In this document: positions 26,535-35,765 of the stretch, one piece after another | How the letters are laid out: every line of letters starts with the position of its first letter | Position numbering within the stretch: the first letter of the stretch is position 1 | NCBI GenBank assembly: GCA_017620635.1 | Contig: JAGAUV010000007.1 | Span: forward strand, 1-64,000 | Reading direction: 5' to 3' | Source: Muribaculaceae bacterium | GTDB taxonomy: Bacteria > Bacteroidota > Bacteroidia > Bacteroidales > Muribaculaceae | Length of the DNA: 64,000 bases | Position numbers and translations under genes: made by a program | Notes under the pieces: model-generated | Told to the model about the DNA's origin: nothing | Database searches by the model: none | What the model saw: only the letters and a program-made list of their open reading frames with translations

Positions 26535-26557
26535 TCCGTCATAAACCACAAAAAAGT

Positions 26558-26590
26558 CCATACCGCCACACCGCGGTATGGATTTTTTTT
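26558..26590 (+). terminator. intrinsic terminator after the M16 peptidase
   Basis: CCATACCGC at 26558-26566 pairs perfectly with GCGGTATGG at 26573-26581 around a 6-nt loop, and a run of T follows. It ends the operon from the C1 peptidase to the M16 peptidase. Confidence 0.9.
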
Positions 26591-26646
26591 GTGAACCTAT
26601 GCAGTCCCGGCGTTGTTAGAACCGTATATATAATTCATATCTAAAG

Positions 26647-27915
26647 ATGAAAAGAATAATACAGTTCCTGATGCTGTCGTGCATCGCGGCTATCTTCCCG
26701 GCTTTTGCCAATGACTCAATACCCGACCGTGCCATTATAGTTTCAGGCAATCCCGATCAACCTGGACATGCCGGCAATGTGGCCGAGATGTACTCCCGTA
26801 AAAATCTCGCCTTCGAGGACCCTGCGGCTCCGCGTTTCCTCTTCCTTGACAAGAAGGGTGTCGTGGCTCTCGGTATCGGCGGCTATGTGAAAGCCGTAGG
26901 CGAGTATGACCTCAGAGGAGCCCTCGACGACAATGACTTCTGTGTCAATAAAATTCCCGTTCCGTTCGATCCGGCACAGCGTCAGCGCTTCGGCGCCACC
27001 GCGGCGCACTCGTCGATATTCCTCAAACTGGTGTCGCGAGAGACCCGTTTCGGTCGAGTCATAGTGTATGTGCAGACTAATTTTACGGGCGACAACGGCG
27101 GCTACGGACTGAAACTCAAACAGGCCTATGTGTCGTTGGGTCATGTGACTTTGGGCAAGACCCGAAGCACGTTTGCCGACGGCCCTGCCATGGCGCCTAC
27201 TATCGACGACCAGGGCCCGACGGGTCAGACCAACGCAAAGAATATGATGGTGCAGTATGCGAGCCCGTCGTACAGCGGTTTCTCGTATGCCGTGTCGGCT
27301 GAGCTGCCGTCCGCCAAATATACGCTTGCGCCTGATACCCGTTCAATCAGTCAGCGCTTCCCCGACATACCGGCATATATTCAATATGGCTGGGATAAGG
27401 ACAAGAGCCATATCCGCCTGTCGGGTATCCTCCGCGAGCTCAGCTACCGCGATGACATCAACGGCGGAAGCAATCATTTCAGCACAGGCTGGGGCGTGCA
27501 GATGAGTGCCGTCGCCGGAATCTACGGCGGCCTCAAGGCTTTCGGCCATTATACCTACGGCAAGGGCATAGCGAGCTATATCAACGACCTCGACGGCCTT
27601 GGTTATGACCTTGTGCCTGAAAGCAACGGCAAGCTCAAAGCGCCCGGCGTGAGTGGCTGGACAGCAGGCCTGCAGTATAATTTTACTCCCGATTTCTTTG
27701 CCACGGCATCCTACAGCCGCGCCCAGCTCTACGACACTACCGCTATGAGTGGCGATACCTACCGCTACGGACAGTATATCGCCGCCAATATCTTTTATAA
27801 CCTCCTTGGCGATCTGCGTATCGGTGCCGAGTATCTCCACGGCACACGCAAGAATATCGACGGGCAGAGCGGCAGCGCCAACCGTATCGAGGCTATGGTG
27901 CAGTACTCATTCTGA
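26647..27915 (+). CDS. DcaP-like outer-membrane porin
   Basis: The 422-residue protein has a signal peptide (about 1-21) and a short N-terminal region followed by a long beta-barrel. Glycine- and aromatic-rich strands run through to MVQYSF, whose terminal Phe is the usual outer-membrane insertion signal. The pattern IGGYVKAVGEYDLRG followed by a PTIDDQGPTGQ segment matches DcaP-family trimeric porins, which pass dicarboxylates or other small anions. The substrate here is not known. It is monocistronic between two terminators. Confidence 0.7.
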   Translation: MKRIIQFLMLSCIAAIFPAFANDSIPDRAIIVSGNPDQPGHAGNVAEMYSRKNLAFEDPAAPRFLFLDKKGVVALGIGGYVKAVGEYDLRGALDDNDFCVNKIPVPFDPAQRQRFGATAAHSSIFLKLVSRETRFGRVIVYVQTNFTGDNGGYGLKLKQAYVSLGHVTLGKTRSTFADGPAMAPTIDDQGPTGQTNAKNMMVQYASPSYSGFSYAVSAELPSAKYTLAPDTRSISQRFPDIPAYIQYGWDKDKSHIRLSGILRELSYRDDINGGSNHFSTGWGVQMSAVAGIYGGLKAFGHYTYGKGIASYINDLDGLGYDLVPESNGKLKAPGVSGWTAGLQYNFTPDFFATASYSRAQLYDTTAMSGDTYRYGQYIAANIFYNLLGDLRIGAEYLHGTRKNIDGQSGSANRIEAMVQYSF

Positions 27916-27940
27916 TTCCTTCTTGTTCTTCATAATTGTG

Positions 27941-27971
27941 CGTCCGGGCAAACCTTTGGCTTGTCCGGACG
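27941..27971 (+). terminator. terminator after the DcaP-like porin
   Basis: CGTCCGG at 27941-27947 pairs with CCGGACG at 27965-27971, extended by CAA/TTG pairs across a bulge. It is followed by TTATTG. Stem strength is good and the T-run is short. Confidence 0.65.
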
Positions 27972-28069
27972 TTATTGCATTAGAAAGCGAATGATACTCC
28001 GAGGGCATGTGCCTGCAAAGAGTATGAGTAGAATGACCTTTTATGGTTGAATGTTATATATTTCTGAAA

Positions 28070-28106
28070 AGCCGTCCCGGCAGCATTGATTGCTGTCGGG
28101 GCGGCT
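28070..28106. terminator. stable hairpin before the nucleotidyltransferase promoter
   Basis: A 16-bp stem with two G-T wobbles (28070-28085 with 28091-28106) has a 5-nt loop. It sits directly upstream of the promoter at 28112 and may insulate that gene from upstream transcription. The 27916-28166 gap holds nothing else beyond this, the preceding hairpin and the promoter. Confidence 0.6.
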
Positions 28107-28111
28107 GATGT

Positions 28112-28142
28112 TTTGATATGTTATGAAAAATGAGTAATTTTG
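28112..28142 (+). promoter_or_regulatory. promoter of the sugar nucleotidyltransferase gene
   Basis: TTTG at 28112-28115 and TAATTTTG at 28135-28142 with a 19-bp spacer are a perfect consensus promoter 25 bp before the start at 28167. Confidence 0.85.
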
Positions 28143-28166
28143 TGGCAGTCAAACAGAATAATAGAA

Positions 28167-29075
28167 ATGAAACCTACATTATACGTTCTTGCCGCCGGCA
28201 TGGGCAGCCGCTACGGCGGTCTCAAGCAGCTCGATGGCGTAGGCCCTCAGGGCCAGACGATCATGGATTACAGTATCTATGACGCATTACAGGCCGGATT
28301 CGGCAAGGTGGTGTTTGTTATCCGCCACGATTTCGAGGCCGATTTCCGCGAAAAAATACTCAGCAAGTACGAAGGACATGTGCCTGTAGAGGTAGTATTC
28401 CAGTCGGTGGACGCACTGCCCGAAGGCTTCAGCGTGCCAGCCGACCGCACCAAGTCCTGGGGCACAAATCATGCCGTGCTCATGGGCGCCGAAGCTATCA
28501 AAGAGCCTTTTACTGTCATCAATGCCGACGATTTCTACGGCCGTGACGCATTCAATGTGATGGCCCGTCAGCTTATGTCGCTGCCTGCCGACTCGAAAGG
28601 CAAATATTGCATGGTAGCCTTCCAGCTCGGCAACACCATGACCGAGAACGGCTCGGTAAGCCGTGGCGTATGTGCCGTCGATGGCGCCGGCAAGCTTACC
28701 GACGTGGTGGAGCATACCGCTATCAGCTATGATGCCGACCACAATATAACATTTACCGGCGAGGACGGCAAGCCTGCGCATCTCGACGCCGATACACCCG
28801 TGTCGATGAACTTCTGGGGCTTCACACCCGACTATTTCGACTACAGCGCGCGCGAGTTCGTTAAATTCCTTAGCAAATACGGCGACAAGCCCAAGAGCGA
28901 GTTCTTCATCCCCTCGGTGGTCGACAAGCTCATCAAGGGCGGCGAGGCGACAGTGGATGTGCTTACCACCACCTCGCGCTGGTTCGGCGTGACATATCCC
29001 GAGGACCGCCCCACCGTAGTGGCCAATCTCAAGGCGCTGCACGACGCTGGCGTATACCCCAACAAGCTTTTCTAA
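28167..29075 (+). CDS. sugar-phosphate nucleotidyltransferase family protein
   Basis: The start at 28167 follows the promoter; the longer frame would begin inside the -7 box. The 302-residue protein has the nucleotidyltransferase signature AAGMGSRYGGLKQLDGVG (about 8-25) and a catalytic-site VINADDFYG segment (about 123). The fold is that of GlmU/GalU-like enzymes that activate sugar-1-phosphates with UTP or TTP. Substrate is unknown. In some Bacteroidota it is found beside NahK-like kinases; here the candidate kinase is at 2917-3930. tgt starts directly after the stop, so they share a transcript. Confidence 0.75.
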   Translation: MKPTLYVLAAGMGSRYGGLKQLDGVGPQGQTIMDYSIYDALQAGFGKVVFVIRHDFEADFREKILSKYEGHVPVEVVFQSVDALPEGFSVPADRTKSWGTNHAVLMGAEAIKEPFTVINADDFYGRDAFNVMARQLMSLPADSKGKYCMVAFQLGNTMTENGSVSRGVCAVDGAGKLTDVVEHTAISYDADHNITFTGEDGKPAHLDADTPVSMNFWGFTPDYFDYSAREFVKFLSKYGDKPKSEFFIPSVVDKLIKGGEATVDVLTTTSRWFGVTYPEDRPTVVANLKALHDAGVYPNKLF

Positions 29076-30206
29076 GTGAAGTTCACACTCCAACATACGT
29101 GTGCCGACAGCCTAGCGCGTGCCGGTGTGATAGAGACAGACCACGGGGCCATAGAGACACCTATATTCATGCCGGTAGGCACTGCCGGCACAGTTAAGGG
29201 GGTGCATCTGCATGAGCTGCGCGACGACGTCAAGGCCCAAATAATATTGGGCAATACCTATCATCTGTATCTGCGTCCCGGCATGGACATAATCCGCAAG
29301 GCCGGAGGTCTCCACAAGTTCAATGGCTGGGACCGCCCGATACTTACTGACAGCGGCGGTTTCCAGGTGTTCTCGCTCAGCGGCAACCGCAAGCTTACCG
29401 AGGAGGGCGCTCATTTCCGCAGCCATATCGACGGCTCCAAGCATCTGTTTACCCCCGAGAATGTGGTGGACATACAGCGAGTGATCGGATCTGACATAAT
29501 GATGGCCCTCGACGAGTGCGCACCCGGCACATCCGACCGCGCGTACACACGCCGCTCGCTCGACCTGACCAAGCGCTGGCTCGAGCGAGGATGGAGGCAC
29601 TACAAGGACACCGAGCCTCTTTACGGCCATTATCAGTCGTATTTCCCCATCGTGCAGGGCTGTACATATCCTGACCTTAGAATAGAGGCGGCGAAGCATG
29701 TGTGCGGTCTCGACGCCGACGGCTACGCTATCGGTGGTCTTGCCGTGGGAGAGCCGGCCGAGGTAATGTACGATATGATAGAGGTCGTCAACGGTGTGCT
29801 GCCAGAGAACAAGCCGAGATATCTGATGGGAGTGGGTACTCCTGTCAACATACTCGAGGCCATCGACCGGGGAGTAGACATGATGGATTGCGTCATGCCC
29901 ACGCGCAACGGCCGTAACGGCATGCTCTTCACGCCCGAAGGCACGATGAACATGCGCAACGCCAAGTGGGCCGATGATTTCAGCCCCTTGTGGGAGGACG
30001 GCCCGTCGTATGTAGACCGTGTGTACACGAAAGCCTATGTGCGGCATCTGTTTATCGCCAACGAGCTGCTGGCGCTGCAGATAGCATCGATCCATAATCT
30101 GGCGTTCTATCTCTGGCTGGTGGGCGCGGCCCGTAAACATATCATAGCCGGCGACTTCCACGACTGGAAGACCGAGATGACGGGCAAGCTTGGCCGACGT
30201 TTATAA
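29076..30206 (+). CDS. tgt: queuine tRNA-ribosyltransferase
   Basis: Tgt exchanges guanine 34 for preQ1 or queuine in tRNAs with GUN anticodons. The 376-residue protein starts at a GTG immediately after the preceding stop. Catalytic segments are intact: LTDSGGFQVFSL (general acid/base Asp near 90) and MDCVMPTRNGRNG (nucleophile Asp near 268). The C-terminal zinc site is unusual. The CxCxxC triad expected before the AYVRHLF segment is replaced by residues without cysteine (WEDGPSYVDRV), while the IHNL His is kept. Loss of the cysteines also occurs in some other Bacteroidota Tgt proteins, as far as I recall. An LptF/G permease follows. Confidence 0.9.
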   Translation: MKFTLQHTCADSLARAGVIETDHGAIETPIFMPVGTAGTVKGVHLHELRDDVKAQIILGNTYHLYLRPGMDIIRKAGGLHKFNGWDRPILTDSGGFQVFSLSGNRKLTEEGAHFRSHIDGSKHLFTPENVVDIQRVIGSDIMMALDECAPGTSDRAYTRRSLDLTKRWLERGWRHYKDTEPLYGHYQSYFPIVQGCTYPDLRIEAAKHVCGLDADGYAIGGLAVGEPAEVMYDMIEVVNGVLPENKPRYLMGVGTPVNILEAIDRGVDMMDCVMPTRNGRNGMLFTPEGTMNMRNAKWADDFSPLWEDGPSYVDRVYTKAYVRHLFIANELLALQIASIHNLAFYLWLVGAARKHIIAGDFHDWKTEMTGKLGRRL

Positions 30207-30225
30207 ATATTGACAGGATACAGCC

Positions 30226-31299
30226 GTGTTTAAGATTCTCGACAGATACATCATCGGTAAGTTCCTCGGAACTTATATTTTCGCTATCATATTGTTGCTG
30301 GCGATAGTCGTGATGTTCGACATCAACGAGAAGATCGATTCATTCGTCAAGGCACCGCTCAACGCCACCATATTCGACTACTTCCTCAACTTCCTGCCGT
30401 ATTTCGCCAACCAGTTCTCTCCGCTGTTCACATTCATCGCGGTAATCTTCTTTACGTCGAAGCTTGCGCAGGACAGCGAGATAATCGCTATGCTTTCGAC
30501 CGGCATGAGCTTCAGGCGCCTTCTGCGTCCTTATCTGGTGGGTGCAACGGTCATAGCTGTGGCTACCTTTGTGCTGAGCGCCTACATCATACCTCCTGCC
30601 AACATAAAGCGTATCGACTACACGAACACTTATGTCAAGAACAAGCGTGTGGATTATGGCTCGAACATCATGCTTATGGTCGCACCAGGGCAGATAGCGT
30701 ACATGAACCGCTACGACAACATAACCAAGACCGGCTATAAGTTCTCGCTTGAGTCATTCGACCAGGACAAGCGCCTGATATCGAGGCTTACCTCGCAGAG
30801 CATAAAATGGGACACACTCTACAACTGGACGGTGCGCGACTATGTGAAGCGCGATTTCCGCGACAACAGGGAGCTTATAGAGCAGGGCAACAGCCTCGAC
30901 ACCACAATAGCTTTTGAGCCGCGCGACTTCCTGATATCGGCGCAGGACCATGAGAAGATGACCACGCCCGAGCTGACCGAATATATCCGCCGGCAGAAGG
31001 GCCGCGGCGTAGCCAACATACAGAGCTTTGAGGTGGAGTATGAACGGCGTTATGCCATGACTGCCGCCGCATTTATCCTTACCATCATAGGCATGTCGCT
31101 GTCGGTCAAGAAAGTAAAGGGCGGCATGGGCCTCAACATAGGCATAGGTCTCGTGTTGAGTTTCAGCTATATCCTGTTCATGACCATAACCCAGACCTTT
31201 GCCCTCTCGGGGCTCACATCGGCTATGGTGGCCATGTGGATACCCAACGTACTCTACACTATTATCGCAATAGTGCTTTATCGCCGGGCTTCCATATAG
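30226..31299 (+). CDS. LPS-transport permease, LptF/LptG (YjgP/YjgQ) family
   Basis: The 357-residue protein begins at a GTG 20 bp after tgt. Three helices in the N-terminal ~125 residues and three in the C-terminal ~90 flank a periplasmic jelly-roll domain (about 140-260). This is the standard LptF/G layout. It would couple the LptB ATPase to LptC (encoded at 6013) to extract LPS from the inner membrane. Whether it is the F or G partner cannot be told; only one copy is in the window. Confidence 0.88.
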   Translation: MFKILDRYIIGKFLGTYIFAIILLLAIVVMFDINEKIDSFVKAPLNATIFDYFLNFLPYFANQFSPLFTFIAVIFFTSKLAQDSEIIAMLSTGMSFRRLLRPYLVGATVIAVATFVLSAYIIPPANIKRIDYTNTYVKNKRVDYGSNIMLMVAPGQIAYMNRYDNITKTGYKFSLESFDQDKRLISRLTSQSIKWDTLYNWTVRDYVKRDFRDNRELIEQGNSLDTTIAFEPRDFLISAQDHEKMTTPELTEYIRRQKGRGVANIQSFEVEYERRYAMTAAAFILTIIGMSLSVKKVKGGMGLNIGIGLVLSFSYILFMTITQTFALSGLTSAMVAMWIPNVLYTIIAIVLYRRASI

Positions 31300-31340
31300 T
31301 TTTTGTCGGCATTCAGAGGACAATATGCCGAAATTTTTTG

Positions 31341-31348
31341 TACTTTTG
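31341..31348 (+). promoter_or_regulatory. -7 element upstream of yqeY
   Basis: TACTTTTG, followed by CA, lies 28 bp before the chosen yqeY start and is a typical Bacteroidota -7 sequence. No TTTG box sits at the expected spacing. It supports the start at 31376 over the longer frame. Confidence 0.5.
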
Positions 31349-31375
31349 CAGTCTAAAATCAAGACGTTAAATAAA

Positions 31376-31828
31376 ATGGATCTTTATTCGCAAATCGAGG
31401 CAGATATCAAGGCAGCGATGCTTGCCCGTGATCATGTGCGTCTACAGGCGCTAAGAGGTATCAAAAAAGAATTTATCGAGGGCAAGACAGCCCCCGGCGC
31501 CAATGGCGAACTGACAGACGACGCCGCCATGAAGATTTTGGTCAAGATGGCAAAGCAGCGTCGCGAGAGCGCCCGTATCTATTCCGAACAGAATCGTCCG
31601 GAGCTCGCAGCCGAGGAAATGTCGGAGTGCGAGGTAATAGAGCAGTATCTTCCCAAGGCACTGAGCGAGGACGAGCTTCGCGCCGAGCTTGAAAAAATTA
31701 TAGCGTCGGTCGGCGCTTCAAGTCCTGCCGACATGGGCCGTGTGATGGGCACCGCCACCAAGCAGCTCGCCGGCCGTGCCGACGGCAAGGCCATATCCGC
31801 TATCGTTCGTCAACTACTTGCAAAATAA
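31376..31828 (+). CDS. GatB/YqeY domain protein
   Basis: The 150-residue protein starts at 31376, after the -7 box. It is the YqeY type, related to the tail domain of the amidotransferase subunit GatB. Segments such as ALRGIKKEFIEGK and VIEQYLPKALSEDELRAE, with the AMGRVMG-like DMGRVMGTATKQLAG region, are characteristic. It likely binds tRNA but lacks the catalytic part of GatB; its role is not settled. serS follows after 38 bp, a plausible cotranscribed partner in translation. Confidence 0.85.
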   Translation: MDLYSQIEADIKAAMLARDHVRLQALRGIKKEFIEGKTAPGANGELTDDAAMKILVKMAKQRRESARIYSEQNRPELAAEEMSECEVIEQYLPKALSEDELRAELEKIIASVGASSPADMGRVMGTATKQLAGRADGKAISAIVRQLLAK

Positions 31829-31866
31829 GGACGGGTAAGCTTTATTCGTCATACAAAATAACTACA

Positions 31867-33138
31867 ATGCTTACACTACAACAGATAAAGGCCGACCCCA
31901 AGTTTATCGTAGAGCGTCTGGCCGTGAAAGGATTTAATGGCGAAAAACCTATCGCCCGTGTTCTTGCGCTTGACGAAATCCGCCGAGAGCTTCAGCTCAA
32001 GAATGATACCGCTGCCGCCGAGCTCAACCGTATGGCAGCGACCATAGGCAAGGCTATGAAGGAAGGCCGCAAGGAAGACGCCGAGAAGGCCAAGGAAGGT
32101 GTCGCCGTTCTCAAGGAAGAGCAGCGTGCGCTTGCCGAAGAGCTTACCCGTACACAGAACGAGATCGAGACCGAGCTCCTCAACATACCCAATATCCCTT
32201 ATTCGGGAGTTCCTGCCGGCACATCGGCAGCCGACAATGTGGTGGAGAAGACCGGCGGCCCGATGCCTGATCTCGGCGAGGACGCCCTTCCCCACTGGGA
32301 TCTTGCCAAGAAGTATAATCTTATCGATTTCGACCTTGGCGTTAAGATCACAGGTGCCGGTTTCCCCGTCTATCTCGGCAAAGGCGCCAAGCTGCAGCGT
32401 GCACTCATACAGTTCTTCCTCGACCAAGCATCCGAGGCCGGCTATCTTGAGGTGCAGCCTCCTTATGTAGTAAATGAAGCGTCGGGCTACGGCACAGGCC
32501 AGCTCCCCGACAAGGAAGGCCAGATGTACCTTGTCAACCTCGACAAGCTCTATCTGATACCTACCGCCGAGGTGCCTGTAACCAACCTCTACCGTGATGT
32601 CATCATCCCGGCCGACCGTCTGCCTATCAAGAATTGCGCTTATTCGGCATGCTTCCGTCGCGAGGCCGGCAGTTACGGCAAGGATGTCCGCGGCCTCAAC
32701 CGCCTCCACCAGTTCGACAAGGTAGAGATCGTGCGTATCGAGAAGCCCGAGAACAGCTATGCGGCCCTCGAAGAGATGAAAGACCACGTACAGGGCCTTC
32801 TCGACAAGCTCGGCCTGCCCTGGCACATACTCCGTCTCTGTGGCGGCGACATGAGCTTTACTTCGGCCATCACATTCGATTTCGAGGTGTGGTCGGGCGC
32901 ACAGAAACGCTGGCTCGAGGTTTCGTCGGTATCAAACTTCGAGACCTATCAGGCCAACCGCCTCAAATGCCGTTACCGTGGCGAAGACAAGAAGACACAT
33001 CTCTGCCACACCCTCAACGGCTCGGCACTCGCGCTACCGCGCATCATGGCCGCATTGCTCGAGAACAACCAGACTCCCGAAGGCATCGCAGTGCCCGAGT
33101 GCCTGCGCAAGTACACCGGCTTCGACATAATCAAGTAA
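31867..33138 (+). CDS. serS: seryl-tRNA synthetase
   Basis: SerS charges tRNA-Ser with serine. The 423-residue class II synthetase has an N-terminal coiled-coil arm (about 25-105) that binds the long variable arm of tRNA-Ser. Motif 2 is visible as ACFRREAGSYGKDVRGLNR and motif 3 as LALPRIMAALLENNQ near the C-terminus. The TAEVPVTN serine-binding segment is present. Length and domain order are normal. A strong terminator follows. Confidence 0.96.
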   Translation: MLTLQQIKADPKFIVERLAVKGFNGEKPIARVLALDEIRRELQLKNDTAAAELNRMAATIGKAMKEGRKEDAEKAKEGVAVLKEEQRALAEELTRTQNEIETELLNIPNIPYSGVPAGTSAADNVVEKTGGPMPDLGEDALPHWDLAKKYNLIDFDLGVKITGAGFPVYLGKGAKLQRALIQFFLDQASEAGYLEVQPPYVVNEASGYGTGQLPDKEGQMYLVNLDKLYLIPTAEVPVTNLYRDVIIPADRLPIKNCAYSACFRREAGSYGKDVRGLNRLHQFDKVEIVRIEKPENSYAALEEMKDHVQGLLDKLGLPWHILRLCGGDMSFTSAITFDFEVWSGAQKRWLEVSSVSNFETYQANRLKCRYRGEDKKTHLCHTLNGSALALPRIMAALLENNQTPEGIAVPECLRKYTGFDIIK

Positions 33139-33154
33139 TAAGGATAACAAGGAG

Positions 33155-33193
33155 ATGTTGCAGGTCTCGCACACGAGGTCTGCAACATTTTTC
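33155..33193 (+). terminator. intrinsic terminator after serS
   Basis: ATGTTGCAG at 33155-33163 pairs with CTGCAACAT at 33180-33188 and TTTTTC follows. tilS starts 20 bp beyond, at 33213. Confidence 0.88.
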
Positions 33194-33212
33194 TATAACA
33201 CCCCGGCACTAA

Positions 33213-34553
33213 GTGACAAAGGAATTTGAGGCGCGTACAGCCGACTTTATCGCCCGTAAGGGCCTCTTGCACAAGGAGGCTCCTGTCGTCGTGGCGCTCA
33301 GCGGCGGCGCCGATTCTGTGGCGCTTCTTGCCGTGCTGACGCGCCTTGGCTATGACTGCCGTGCGGCGCACTGCAACTTCCACCTACGCGGCGACGAGTC
33401 AATGCGCGACATGCGACATGCCGGCGCTGTCGCCGAGAAGCTCGGGGTAGATATATACATACGCGATTTCGATGTGCCTGCACGTATGCGCGAGACCGGC
33501 GAATCTGTAGAGATGGCATGCCGTAGCCTGCGCTACAAGTGGTTTGCCGACCTGCTCGACCGTGATGGCGCGCAGGCGATAGCTGTGGGGCACCACCGCG
33601 AGGACCGCGTGGAAACATTCATGCTCAATCTTATGCGAGGCACTGGCATAGCAGGGCTTACGTCCATGCGTCCCCGGTCGGGGCATGTGGTGCGTCCGCT
33701 CCTTATGTCCTCACGTGGCGAGATAGAGGAGTATATCGCCTCGCTGGGGCTCGGATATGTGGACGACAGCAGCAACAGCTCTGATCTGCATCGTCGCAAC
33801 AGGCTTCGCAACAGCATCCTGCCCTTGATGGAAGATAAGTTCCCCGGTGCGATGAATGCCATCCTGCGTACGATAGGAAATCTTGAGGAAGCCGAGGCGA
33901 TCTACCGTGAGGCGGTAGACAGCGGTGTCAGGGATTACATGAGCCGTGACGGCATAGATATGAAATCGCTACGTGGCGACGAGCATGCCGCCACATTGCT
34001 CTTCGAGCATCTCAAGACTTATTGCTTCACTTATACCCAGATATGCGACATGCTGTCGGGTGCCGAGTCGTCGGGTCAGCGTTTCTTCTCGACCGACGGT
34101 GCCACCGTGGCCGAGCTCGACCGCGGTATGCTTAGCCTCAGAGAAGCCTCGGGCTGTGAACCCTGCGACAGCGACGTGTATCCTGTGGCCCTGCAGCATG
34201 ATATTGTGTCGCCTGTGCATATAATTGTGACGCAGGCCGATGTGTCGACATTCCGTCCTGAAGGGCTTGGCGCTGACGTGGCATATTTCGATGCCTCTAT
34301 GCTTGATGATGATGCCTATCTGGAGCTGCGACATGCCCGTCGCGGCGACCGGCTCGTGCCCTTCGGCAGCAGCAAGAGCAAACTGGTCAGCGACCTGTTC
34401 GCCAACGCCAAGTATAGTGCCGAGCAGAAGCGCCGTGCGTGGCTGCTTACGTGCAATGGCGAGATCGTGTGGATTCCGGGGCTACGCAACACGGCGGCAT
34501 TCCCGGTCGGCCCGGGAACGAAGAGATTCCTGCGTCTGCAGTTAAAGAAGTGA
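33213..34553 (+). CDS. tilS: tRNA(Ile)-lysidine synthase
   Basis: TilS converts cytidine 34 of the CAU-anticodon tRNA-Ile to lysidine, so that AUA is read as isoleucine. The 446-residue protein starts at a GTG. The PP-loop ALSGGADSVALL is at about 28-39, and GHHREDRVETFMLNLMRG carries the conserved HxxxD-like catalytic segment. The C-terminal TilS domain is present. The last 12 bp overlap the convergent cinA gene, and a terminator immediately upstream separates it from serS. Confidence 0.93.
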   Translation: MTKEFEARTADFIARKGLLHKEAPVVVALSGGADSVALLAVLTRLGYDCRAAHCNFHLRGDESMRDMRHAGAVAEKLGVDIYIRDFDVPARMRETGESVEMACRSLRYKWFADLLDRDGAQAIAVGHHREDRVETFMLNLMRGTGIAGLTSMRPRSGHVVRPLLMSSRGEIEEYIASLGLGYVDDSSNSSDLHRRNRLRNSILPLMEDKFPGAMNAILRTIGNLEEAEAIYREAVDSGVRDYMSRDGIDMKSLRGDEHAATLLFEHLKTYCFTYTQICDMLSGAESSGQRFFSTDGATVAELDRGMLSLREASGCEPCDSDVYPVALQHDIVSPVHIIVTQADVSTFRPEGLGADVAYFDASMLDDDAYLELRHARRGDRLVPFGSSKSKLVSDLFANAKYSAEQKRRAWLLTCNGEIVWIPGLRNTAAFPVGPGTKRFLRLQLKK

Positions 34554-35765
34554 GCAGAGCAGATTTATAGCCGCTGCAGAAGCGCGGTCGATCACAGCTG
34601 TGCGGTCGCCCGAGAATCTGAACAGCCGTGCGACGGTCTGCTCAGGCGTGTGCGCGGCAATCCATACCGTGCCTACCGGTTTCTCGTCGGATCCGCCGCC
34701 GGGGCCTGCGATGCCCGATGTAGCCACCGAACAGTCGGAGCAGCATGTACGTGCCACACCTTCGGCCATCTGCCTTACTGTGGCCTCGCTCACGGCGCCG
34801 TCGCTCTCGAGCGTGGAGGGCTTTACTCCCAGCACACCCATTTTTACGTCATTGGCATACGAAACGACTCCGCCCGTGAAGGTGTCGGAGCAGCCTGCGA
34901 TTTCGGTAAACAGATGCGCAATGTTGCCTCCCGTGCAGCTTTCGGCCGTAGCGAGAGTCCACTTGTGCGAGCGTAGCTTGTGGAGGGCTATTTCGGCAGG
35001 CGACAGTTTGCCTTCGCCGGCAAGGTATGGCTTCAGCTCATCGCGCAATTTTGCCGCGCAGGTATTGAATATCTCGTCGGGGGCGTCGGGAGCGCCGTCG
35101 AGGCGCAGCAGGATTTCGCCCGGCGAGGGCAGATATGCTATTTTGAAACCGTCGGGGATAGCGTCCTCAAAATCGGCAAGGCGTTCGGCAAGGTCTGACT
35201 CGGTAATGCCTGTTACCGTAAACTCGCGGTGCATTATGTGCCCGGCATTCCCGAAACGGGCGCTTACCTGTGCGCGAACCTCGGGCAGCATGCCCCTTGT
35301 CTCGAAGGGTACTCCCGGCATGGCAACGAGCACTTTGCCGTCGCGTTCGAACCACATCAGCGGCGCTGTGCCGAGACGGTTCATGATCACACGGCACGAA
35401 GTGGGCACCCATGCCTGGCTTCGTGTCAGTTCGTTTATAGTGAGACCGCGTTCGTCGAATATGCGTCCGATATTTACTGTCACGTCCTTGTCTTCCTCGA
35501 GCGTGCCTCCGAATATTTCGGTCATTACACCTTTTGTGATGTCGTCGCGTGTGGGGCCGAGACCGCCTGTAGTGAGTACGAGCTCACTCTTGCTCAGCGA
35601 TGCCTCTATCGCCTCACGGATGTCTGCCGCTTTGTCGCCGACAGTACGGACGTCGGCTACCTCCCAGCCTATTTCGCTGAATGTACGGGCGATAAGACCG
35701 GAATTGGTATCGGTAACGCGGCCGAGGAGTATCTCGTCGCCTATGATTATTATGGATAGTTTCAT
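34542..35765 (-). CDS. cinA: CinA-family nicotinamide-nucleotide amidase / pyrophosphatase
   Basis: The 407-residue protein has two domains. The N-terminal MoCF-like domain (about 1-170) contains GDEILLGRVTDTNS and TTGGLGPTRDD and in homologues hydrolyses ADP-ribose. The C-terminal CinA domain (about 255-405) has TAESCTGGNIAH, with the catalytic Ser, and VATSGIAGPGGGS; it deamidates nicotinamide mononucleotide in NAD salvage. The name reflects competence in other bacteria, but no competence genes are seen here. It overlaps tsaD by ATGA and its 3' end converges on tilS. Confidence 0.9.
   Translation of the reverse strand: MKLSIIIIGDEILLGRVTDTNSGLIARTFSEIGWEVADVRTVGDKAADIREAIEASLSKSELVLTTGGLGPTRDDITKGVMTEIFGGTLEEDKDVTVNIGRIFDERGLTINELTRSQAWVPTSCRVIMNRLGTAPLMWFERDGKVLVAMPGVPFETRGMLPEVRAQVSARFGNAGHIMHREFTVTGITESDLAERLADFEDAIPDGFKIAYLPSPGEILLRLDGAPDAPDEIFNTCAAKLRDELKPYLAGEGKLSPAEIALHKLRSHKWTLATAESCTGGNIAHLFTEIAGCSDTFTGGVVSYANDVKMGVLGVKPSTLESDGAVSEATVRQMAEGVARTCCSDCSVATSGIAGPGGGSDEKPVGTVWIAAHTPEQTVARLFRFSGDRTAVIDRASAAAINLLCSLL

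Noticed and set aside
34542..35765. Natural competence locus marked by cinA
   Set aside because: No comEA, comEC, comF or dprA neighbours were found; the protein is better read as an NMN amidase of NAD salvage.
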